Origin: Verrucomicrobiales bacterium
GTDB taxonomy: Bacteria > Verrucomicrobiota > Verrucomicrobiia > Limisphaerales > UBA9464
Assembly: GCA_003445095.1 (NCBI GenBank)
Contig: DLVS01000083.1
Coordinates: 1-5,080, forward strand
Direction of reading: 5' to 3'
Length of the DNA: 5,080 nucleotides
The translations under genes were made by a program, and so were the position numbers. Shown piece after piece: positions 1 through 5,080 of this stretch (position 1 is its first letter; every line of letters begins with the position of its first letter). The notes under the pieces were generated by a model. It saw nothing but the letters and a program-made list of their open reading frames with translations. It did not search any database and was not told where the DNA came from.

Positions 1-1
1 C

Positions 2-2083
2 GTTGCGCAGTGGGCCTATCCGGATACCGGCCAGTGGGATCCCGAACGCAATACCCGCGAGTTCATTGCGGCCATGCCGCACTGGAAACAGCACGGCTTG
101 TTGGCCGTTACGCTCAATCTGCAGGGAGGTTCGCCGAAGGGATATTCTCGAGAACAGCCGTGGTACAACTCCGCGTTTGAAGCGGACGGTTCGTTGCGTC
201 CCGACTATCTCGCGCGCCTGGAGCGAATCCTAAACCGGGCCGACGAACTCGGAATGGTGGTCATTCTTGGATTCTTTTACTTCGGTCAAGACGAGCGATT
301 GAGCGATGAAGCGGCCGTCGTTCGTGGAGTGGACAATGTTGTCGCCTGGCTCTCCACAGGGGGATGGCAAAACGTGCTCATTGAGATCAATAACGAGTGC
401 AACGTCCGTTATGACCACCCGATCCTGGGACCTGATCGAGTGACTGAATTGATCAAGCGCGCCAGAACCAAGCAACCTGATGGTCGGCGTTTTCTAGTCG
501 GCACGAGCTACGGAGGCGGGACGATCCCCGGTACCAATGTGGCTCAGGCCTCCGACTTTCTGCTGTTGCACGGGAACGGAGTGAATGAGCCAGCCCGCAT
601 CCGCGAAATGGTTCGCCAGACACGCGCACTCACGTCCGCGCCCAAGCCGATCCTCTTCAATGAGGACGATCACTTCGATTTCGACCGCCCTGAAAACAAC
701 TTCACTACCGCGGTCGCCGAGCGAGCGAGCTGGGGGGTTTTCGACTATCGGATGAAGGGCGAGGGTTTCGATGAGGGATTCCAAAGTGTTCCGGTAAACT
801 GGTCTCTCGCGTCCAGCGCGCGAAAGCGCGGCTTCTTCACCTTGCTTGCCGAAATCACCGGGAGCCTTCCACAAGGCGCCACGGCGTCCACGAGTGGCGG
901 TCGCTGGTGGAAAGGCAATCTGCACACGCACTCATTTTGGAGTGACGGTGATGATTATCCCGAAATGATCGCCGCCTGGTATCGTGATCACGGATACCAG
1001 TTTCTCGCGTTGTCCGATCACAACACAACGCTCGAAGGCCAGGTCTGGATTCCCACGGACGGACAACGTGCTGGTGGGAAATCGTTGGCGAAGTACTTAC
1101 AGCGCTTTGGGAGAGACTGGGTCGAACAACGACAACGGAAGGGGACGAACGAAGTTAGCCTCAAGCCCCCCGCCGAGTTTCGAACGCAGTTGGAGCAGCC
1201 CGGGCAATTCCTCTTAATCCCTGCCGAGGAAATTACCGGGCACTATCTGACCGCGCCGGTGCATGTGAACGCGACAAATTTGCGGAACCGAATCTCGCTT
1301 CAGGGGGGAACCAACGTGCTGGACGTGATGCAACGCTCAGTGAATGCCGTCTTGGCCCAACGCGCCGCGACCGGTCAACCGATGTTTCCACATATCAATC
1401 ACCCTAACTTTGGTTGGGGGATCACGGCCGAGGATTTGATGCGAGTCGAAGGCGAGCGCTTTTTCGAAATCTACAATGGCCATCCGTCCGTGAACAACGA
1501 AGGAGACACCAACCATGCCAGTGTCGAACGAATGTGGGATATAGTGCTGACGTGGCGCCTCGGTGTGCTGGGCCTGCCCCCGATGTTCGGTTTGGCCGTC
1601 GATGATTCGCATTCCTACCACACGAACTCCGTTGGATTGAGTAACCCTGGTCGTGGTTGGGTGATGGTCCGGGCGCCCCAATTGACGCCGGAGTCACTCA
1701 TTCAGGCGCTCGAACGGGGAGACTTTTACGCGAGTAGCGGCGTGACGTTGAACGACATCCGTCGCGAGGGCGCGACCTTGCGAATTGAGATCGCGAGCGA
1801 GCCTGGGGTGACATATTTGACTCGGTTTATCGGCACCCGTCGCGGTTTTGATCCGACGAATGAACCCGTGCGCAACGCTGCTGGAGAAAAGCTTCGCGTC
1901 ACCAATCGTTACGATGACGACGTAGGGGAGATTTTGGCGGAGCAGTCTGGACCCTTGGTTGCGTACGAAATGGGAGGGGACGAACTGTATGTCCGTGCAG
2001 TCATTCGCTCCTCCAAACCGAAGTCGAACCCGTATCGAAATGGTGAGACCGAAGCTGCCTGGACCCAGCCAGTGATTCCGTAA
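2..2083 (+). CDS. Cellulase-like (clan GH-A type) domain fused to CehA/McbA-like PHP metallohydrolase, 5' partial
   Basis: The frame is open from base 2 to the TAA at 2081-2083 (693 visible residues) and has no start in view; the ATG at 74 is internal, because the codons before it read as conserved protein (WAYPDTGQWDPERNTREF). Residues 1 to about 285 look like a (beta/alpha)8 glycosidase-like barrel: IEINNEC has Glu132 where clan GH-A enzymes carry the acid/base on strand 4, and ILFNEDDHF has Glu221 where the strand-7 nucleophile sits. Residues about 300-600 form a PHP-type metal-dependent hydrolase: HTH (His308, His310), SDHN (Asp339, His340), IPAEE (Glu409/410), His421, PHINHP (His464, His467) and VDDSH (Asp534/535, His537), followed by the family's GWVMVRAP...ALERGDFYASSG segment. 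About 100 C-terminal residues look beta-rich. A signal peptide would lie in the missing N-terminus. The substrate is unknown; a role on carbohydrate or ester compounds outside the cytoplasm is inferred. The domain calls are solid; the joint activity is not. Confidence 0.85.
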   Translation, partial: VAQWAYPDTGQWDPERNTREFIAAMPHWKQHGLLAVTLNLQGGSPKGYSREQPWYNSAFEADGSLRPDYLARLERILNRADELGMVVILGFFYFGQDERLSDEAAVVRGVDNVVAWLSTGGWQNVLIEINNECNVRYDHPILGPDRVTELIKRARTKQPDGRRFLVGTSYGGGTIPGTNVAQASDFLLLHGNGVNEPARIREMVRQTRALTSAPKPILFNEDDHFDFDRPENNFTTAVAERASWGVFDYRMKGEGFDEGFQSVPVNWSLASSARKRGFFTLLAEITGSLPQGATASTSGGRWWKGNLHTHSFWSDGDDYPEMIAAWYRDHGYQFLALSDHNTTLEGQVWIPTDGQRAGGKSLAKYLQRFGRDWVEQRQRKGTNEVSLKPPAEFRTQLEQPGQFLLIPAEEITGHYLTAPVHVNATNLRNRISLQGGTNVLDVMQRSVNAVLAQRAATGQPMFPHINHPNFGWGITAEDLMRVEGERFFEIYNGHPSVNNEGDTNHASVERMWDIVLTWRLGVLGLPPMFGLAVDDSHSYHTNSVGLSNPGRGWVMVRAPQLTPESLIQALERGDFYASSGVTLNDIRREGATLRIEIASEPGVTYLTRFIGTRRGFDPTNEPVRNAAGEKLRVTNRYDDDVGEILAEQSGPLVAYEMGGDELYVRAVIRSSKPKSNPYRNGETEAAWTQPVIP

Positions 2084-2139
2084 GTTTGCTGCTGCTCTGC
2101 TGCGGCATTACGAATCGCGACGCGCATCCACCAGTCGCA

Positions 2140-2577
2140 ATGAAGGTCCATTTCGGGCAAGTCTACATCGAGCCGGGCGTTGCCCTTCCATTCTCGCATC
2201 ACTTTCAGCGTCGTTTGTCCGAGGAGATCACCGCTTTGGTTACATCATCAACCAAGTTCACTCAGCGGTATGGGGAAGATTGGGAGCTCATGTTTCGTAT
2301 CAGTGCCAAGCGTACCATCTGCGACAACGAGATTCGTGGCCCTTCCGTCTTCAAGAACGACAAGGATGTCGAGTTCACAATCTTCTTGCCGTTCGATGCT
2401 ATCCAACGCGAAGCCTCTGTCTCACGGTCTGCCATTGGTTTCCTTCTCTGCGGCGTTTGTGCGGTGCTCGACTCCCTGGGCTTCGACACGTCAGAGATTC
2501 AGGCACGACTGTCTAGCTTGGCCGAGAGCATTTCCTCCGACCCGACCATGTTCGAACCCGATGACTGCGATGCCTGA
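2140..2577 (+). CDS. Hypothetical protein, resembling Imm44-type immunity proteins
   Basis: This 145-residue soluble protein has no signal peptide or membrane segment. The ATG at 2140 (MKVHFGQVYIEP) is preferred over the TTG at 2086, because the extra 18 residues (LLLLCCG...) look like translated spacer; neither start has a clear Shine-Dalgarno sequence. The core is a charged block ending KDVEFTIFLPFDAI (about residues 76-89), then a helical stretch GFLLCGVCAVLDSLGFDTSEIQARLSSLAESI and an acidic tail ending EPDDCDA. A small protein with a central V-E-F strand followed by an L..SL helix pair and an acidic end recalls Imm44-like immunity proteins of polymorphic toxin systems. That match is from memory of the family's pattern and is tentative. 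The gene starts 56 bases after the upstream stop, so co-transcription is possible. Sampled lines are near 48% GC against about 57% in the upstream gene, consistent with recent acquisition. No toxin gene is visible beside it. Confidence 0.65.
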   Translation: MKVHFGQVYIEPGVALPFSHHFQRRLSEEITALVTSSTKFTQRYGEDWELMFRISAKRTICDNEIRGPSVFKNDKDVEFTIFLPFDAIQREASVSRSAIGFLLCGVCAVLDSLGFDTSEIQARLSSLAESISSDPTMFEPDDCDA

Positions 2578-2595
2578 TCCAGTCGTTCAATACCA

Positions 2596-2622
2596 CCTGC
2601 CGTCGGTCGGACATCGGGCAGG
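2596..2622. terminator. Stem-loop in the convergent gap, possible bidirectional terminator
   Basis: CCTGCC at 2596-2601 pairs perfectly with GGCAGG at 2617-2622. Inside it GTC (2602-2604) can pair with GAC (2610-2612), leaving a four-base bulge on one side. It sits between two genes that point at each other (stops at 2577 and 2663), where a shared terminator would be expected. Neither strand has a T-run after the stem, so it is not a canonical intrinsic terminator and may be chance. Confidence 0.25.
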
Positions 2623-2662
2623 CTAACACACATGACACAATATTCAGGGCCAGCTCATGTGG

Positions 2663-3283
2663 TCATCGGTGGTCAGCGAGTTCGATCTCCTCGACGGCTT
2701 CTCGGGCGAGGCGGATCTGCTCTTCATCATCGCCGTGACGTAGCTGTTCCAAAAGGTGCATGGCAGAGGAAGCGGCGCGCCTGATTTGACCCAGGGCCTT
2801 GATTTCTTCGAGGCGAGCTTGCCGATCCGTTTCTTGTCGCAAAGCCGTGGTGAGAGTTTCCACAGCGAGAGCGGCGGTCGGGCCGATCGACCCAAGGGCG
2901 TTCGCAGCAGCGGCGCGGAGTGCTTCTGGAGCGGGCCGATTGAGTTGCGGGAGATCGAGACGGAAGGCCAACCAGGAACTCACACTCCGAAATCTCCGAG
3001 CGGCCGAGGATTCTTTGGTGGTCAGTGAGAGGCACAACGGTGGCAATGCGTTGGTCCCCCAGTCGCGCCAGAGTTCGCTGGGCGCAACCTGGGGATGGCT
3101 GGCTTCGTGGCGGAGAAGAGTTTCGGGAATCCACTCCGATGACGGCGATGACGTTGAGAGCCGAACGAAGGCCACGGCCACGGCCATCGCGACAAAACTG
3201 AATCCGAGCAGCCTCAAAACAGGCGACTGACGCGGAACCGGAAACGCGGTTGAAGTTCGAGGATTGAGCGCGGAGTCGATCAT
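2663..3283 (-). CDS. Membrane-anchored HEAT-repeat protein
   Basis: This 206-residue protein runs from the ATG at 3283-3281 to the TGA at 2665-2663. Residues about 22-41 (VLRLLGFSFVAMAVAVAFVR) form one hydrophobic segment after a short polar N-terminus, so it is probably a single-pass or signal-anchor protein with its C-terminal part outside the cytoplasm. The segment LWRDWGTNALPPLCLSL (about 71-87) matches the signature seen in many short verrucomicrobial HEAT proteins, and residues about 118-200 give two to three helical HEAT units: LRAAAANALGSIGPTAA, then RLEEIKALGQIRRAASSA, then RLAREAVEEIE. HEAT units form protein-binding solenoids; no catalytic residues are visible and the partner is unknown. 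There is no Shine-Dalgarno sequence before the start (an A/T-rich TTTTTTCGG precedes it). The gene lies 339 bases downstream of pyrG on the same strand, with repeats between, so a shared operon is unlikely. It is short for a solenoid protein. Confidence 0.75.
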   Translation of the reverse strand: MIDSALNPRTSTAFPVPRQSPVLRLLGFSFVAMAVAVAFVRLSTSSPSSEWIPETLLRHEASHPQVAPSELWRDWGTNALPPLCLSLTTKESSAARRFRSVSSWLAFRLDLPQLNRPAPEALRAAAANALGSIGPTAALAVETLTTALRQETDRQARLEEIKALGQIRRAASSAMHLLEQLRHGDDEEQIRLAREAVEEIELADHR

Positions 3284-3305
3284 CCGAAAAAATTAGCTAC
3301 AGCCA

Positions 3306-3398
3306 CCGATGGCCAGGCATCAATCCGGCGCGGCTCGTACGACGACGACCGGAGCGCGGGCGGCCTCGCCCGCGTAGACCGGGACGCCTGGCCGACGG
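3306..3398. repeat. Nested palindromic element, predicted three-way-junction fold
   Basis: GGCCAGGC (3311-3318) pairs perfectly with GCCTGGCC (3386-3393). CCG (3306-3308) and CGG (3396-3398) extend this outer stem across a two-base internal loop. Inside, TCCGG (3324-3328) pairs with CCGGA (3349-3353), enclosing the palindrome TCGTACGA (3335-3342). Next to it CGCGGGCG (3355-3362) pairs perfectly with CGCCCGCG (3367-3374) around the four-base loop GCCT. The whole can fold as an outer stem with two arms. Such GC-rich intergenic palindromes are commonly dispersed in genomes of this kind (REP/MITE-like), but copy number cannot be seen from one window. It could also act as an RNA structure in the HEAT gene's leader. 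Confidence 0.6.
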
Positions 3399-3410
3399 AA
3401 AAGGCAGTTG

Positions 3411-3440
3411 AACCACAGATGAACGCAGATGGACACGGAT
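3411..3440 (-). repeat. Three 10-bp units of a widespread intergenic repeat
   Basis: Three consecutive 10-base units each end in GAT on the plus strand: AACCACAGAT, GAACGCAGAT and GGACACGGAT. Neighbouring units agree at seven of ten positions. Read on the minus strand each unit begins ATC (ATCCGTGTCC, ATCTGCGTTC, ATCTGTGGTT). I recognise this as the core of a repeat found between genes in many environmental bacteria, which often gives false peptides of the 'ICVHLRSSVV' type. Its origin and function are not established to my knowledge. The assignment to that family is from memory; the periodicity is seen directly. Confidence 0.6.
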
Positions 3441-3622
3441 TAGAAAACCTCGGAGAAATTGGGCCGACCATCCGACGAGTGAACCCATCCCTCACGTTTT
3501 CGTCATCGGTGTACATCGAGCTTTATCCGTGGTTCGTGCTCCGCAATTTCGGCTTCATAGATCATCCGGGTCCTAGTCCCTCAGTCGCCCTCACGCAAAC
3601 GTCGGCACACTGGGACGTCTAT

Positions 3623-5080
3623 TTACAACGGTCGGTGATGCATTCGCTGATGCGCCGCGGCGATGAACCCCCGGAAAAGTGGGTGCGGCGCATTGGGTTT
3701 GCTGAGGAACTCCGGATGAAACTGTGACGCCAGGAAGAACGGGTGGTCCTTGAGTTCGATGATTTCGACCAGTTCGCCGTCGGGCGAAGTTCCACTAATC
3801 ACGAATCCGGCGTCTTCGAATTGTTTCCGGTAGGTGTTGTTGAACTCGTAGCGGTGACGGTGACGTTCGTGAATGAGGAACGCGCCGTACAAATGTTGCG
3901 CTCGGGTTCCGAGCTTGAGCTGACAAGGTTGGGCACCCAGTCGCATGGTGCCGCCCAGGCGGGTCACCTCGCGCTGTTCTTCCAGCAAGCAGATGACTGG
4001 ATGTGACGTCGCGGGGTCGAACTCCGTCGAATGCGCTCCGGTAAGGCCCAGTACATGGCGGGCGAACTCGATCGTGGCGATCTGCATCCCGAGGCAAAGG
4101 CCGAGGTAGGGCAGGTTTTGTTCGCGAGCATATTTAGCGGCGAGGATTTTTCCCTCAGCACCGCGTTCGCCGAACCCGCCTGGAACCAGGATTCCGCCCA
4201 GATCTTTGAGGATCTGGTCTGGGCCATTCTTCTCAATGTCTTCAGCCTCGATTTGTTCGATCCGAACGCCGCAGTCGTTGGCGATGCCACCGTGGGTGAT
4301 CGCTTCATAGACTGATTTATAAGCGTCTTGAAGTTCGATGTATTTGCCCACGACTCCAATTCGCACGCGATGTTGCGGGGCGACGAGGCGGCGGATGATG
4401 TCCTGCCAATGCGTCATTTTGGCGGGCGGCACGTCGATGTGCAATTGACGGCACACCAGGTCGTCCATGCGCTCGCGTTGGAGCATCAGCGGCACTTCAT
4501 AAATCGAGTGTTCCACATCCTTTTCTTCAATCACGGCCTCGAACGCCACGTTGCAGAAGAGGCTGAGCTTCTGCCGCAGCTCTTTGTTGAGCGGCAGTTC
4601 GCAACGGCAGACCAAGACATTGGGGGCGATACCGATCTCGCGCAGCTTGGCCACGCTCTGCTGCGTGGGTTTAGTTTTGAGTTCTCCGGCGGCTTTGATG
4701 AACGGCACGTAAGTGACGTGGATGAAGCACACGTTGTGCGGACCAACATCGAGGGCGAACTCACGAATGGCCTCGAGGAACGGCAAACCTTCGATGTCAC
4801 CCACGGTGCCGCCAATCTCGGTGATGACGATGTCGGCTTTCGATTCATCGGCGAGCAAGGTGATCCGACGTTGAATTTCGTCGGTGACGTGCGGGATCAC
4901 TTGGACGGTTTTGCCCAAGTATTTGCCGGCTCGCTCATTGTCGAGCACTTGCTGGTACACCTGACCGCTGGTGGTGTTGTTGCGTCGGGTCAGTTTGGAA
5001 TTGGAGAAACGTTCGTAGTGACCAAGGTCGAGATCGGTCTCGGCGCCGTCATCCAGCACATAAACCTCGCCGTGCTGATA
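3623..5080 (-). CDS. pyrG: CTP synthase (glutamine hydrolysing), 5' partial
   Basis: CTP synthase makes CTP from UTP, ATP and glutamine in the last step of de novo pyrimidine nucleotide synthesis, in the cytoplasm. The frame is open from the window edge at 5080 to the TAA at 3625-3623 (485 residues). The first visible residues, [25 protein letters not shown], align with E. coli PyrG from about residue 55, so roughly 54 residues including the P-loop lie outside; the GTG at 5059 is an internal Val. The synthetase domain keeps the Mg-binding Asp (visible residue 18, E. coli Asp72) and [10 protein letters not shown] (E. coli Glu140). The class I glutaminase domain follows: [16 protein letters not shown] with nucleophile Cys329 (codon 4096-4094), [20 protein letters not shown], and QFHPEF with His455 and Glu457. 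Estimated full length of about 539 residues is normal. All visible catalytic residues are intact. No strong terminator follows. Confidence 0.97.
   Translation of the reverse strand, partial: YQHGEVYVLDDGAETDLDLGHYERFSNSKLTRRNNTTSGQVYQQVLDNERAGKYLGKTVQVIPHVTDEIQRRITLLADESKADIVITEIGGTVGDIEGLPFLEAIREFALDVGPHNVCFIHVTYVPFIKAAGELKTKPTQQSVAKLREIGIAPNVLVCRCELPLNKELRQKLSLFCNVAFEAVIEEKDVEHSIYEVPLMLQRERMDDLVCRQLHIDVPPAKMTHWQDIIRRLVAPQHRVRIGVVGKYIELQDAYKSVYEAITHGGIANDCGVRIEQIEAEDIEKNGPDQILKDLGGILVPGGFGERGAEGKILAAKYAREQNLPYLGLCLGMQIATIEFARHVLGLTGAHSTEFDPATSHPVICLLEEQREVTRLGGTMRLGAQPCQLKLGTRAQHLYGAFLIHERHRHRYEFNNTYRKQFEDAGFVISGTSPDGELVEIIELKDHPFFLASQFHPEFLSKPNAPHPLFRGFIAAAHQRMHHRPL

Larger units (their letters stand above)
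3284..3622. other. Repeat-bearing intergenic spacer between pyrG and the HEAT gene
   Basis: This 339-base gap has no credible gene. Its part nearest the HEAT gene holds a nested palindrome (3306-3398) and a 10-bp-periodic repeat (3411-3440), described separately. Bases 3441-3622 show only weak inverted repeats, such as ACGTC at 3599-3603 against GACGT at 3614-3618 just past the pyrG stop. I see no strong terminator, promoter, riboswitch or RNA gene there. The promoter of the HEAT gene should lie in this spacer, but I could not pick out a convincing -35/-10 pair. Confidence 0.6.

Noticed and set aside
494..931. 145-residue minus-strand frame antisense to the barrel domain
   Set aside because: It lies wholly opposite a well-supported coding region in a GC-rich gene and shows no family features.
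2086..2139. TTG at 2086 as the start of the immunity-like gene
   Set aside because: The added residues (LLLLCCGITNRD...) are compositionally odd and the ATG at 2140 gives a natural N-terminal strand, although tight coupling to the upstream stop cannot be fully excluded.
2578..2640. Possible integron attC site after the small hypothetical gene (GGCTAAC at 2621-2627)
   Set aside because: GGCTAAC does not fit the RYYYAAC box, and no matching GTTRRRY box lies downstream at a suitable distance.
2799..3230. 143-residue plus-strand frame opposite the HEAT gene
   Set aside because: The minus-strand frame has a clear membrane segment and HEAT units; this one is low-complexity Arg/Ser/Ala-rich shadow sequence.
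3280..3516. 78-residue minus-strand reading frame in the spacer
   Set aside because: It runs straight through the palindrome and the 10-bp repeat, and its peptide (NPCPSAFICGS, RARPPALRSS) is the typical translation artefact of such repeats.
3599..3618. Stem ACGTC/GACGT just past the pyrG stop as a terminator
   Set aside because: It has only five pairs, a ten-base loop and a T-run of three, so it is too weak to call.
3419..3727. 102-residue plus-strand reading frame
   Set aside because: It begins inside the dispersed repeat and ends antisense inside pyrG; no recognisable domain and no ribosome binding site.
5057..5059. GTG as the pyrG start codon
   Set aside because: The codons beyond it to the window edge read YQHGEVY, matching conserved PyrG sequence, so the gene continues outside the window.

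Overview
The window reads as a chromosomal stretch from a moderately GC-rich environmental bacterium, most likely Verrucomicrobiota (Pedosphaera/Limisphaerales type). This is inferred from a planctomycete/verrucomicrobial-style cellulase-like protein joined to a PHP metallohydrolase, a short membrane-anchored HEAT-repeat protein with a 'W..WGTNALPPL' signature, weak or absent Shine-Dalgarno sequences, and an intergenic spacer with two repeats of dispersed-repeat type. Planctomycetota is the main alternative.

Layout: two plus-strand genes converge on two minus-strand genes. Bases 2-2083 hold the 3' part of a large gene (start lost off the left edge) encoding a clan GH-A-like (beta/alpha)8 domain fused in frame to a CehA/McbA-like PHP metallohydrolase. 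Bases 2140-2577 hold a small soluble hypothetical protein whose layout resembles Imm44-type polymorphic-toxin immunity proteins; no toxin is next to it. A short convergent gap (2578-2662) has a stem-loop without a T-run. Bases 3283-2663 encode a single-pass HEAT-repeat protein. A 339-base spacer (3284-3622) contains a nested palindromic element (3306-3398) and a run of three 10-bp units (3411-3440). Bases 5080-3623 are pyrG (CTP synthase), lacking only about the first 54 residues because the window ends.

The genes do not form an obvious pathway. PyrG is housekeeping, the fusion protein looks like an exported or envelope carbohydrate/phosphate-ester-type hydrolase, and the immunity-like gene looks like an accessory insertion of lower GC. 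I see no CRISPR array, tRNA, rRNA, transposase or recognisable defence operon. The points most worth a second look are the GH-like/PHP fusion, the orphan immunity-like gene and the repeat-bearing spacer.
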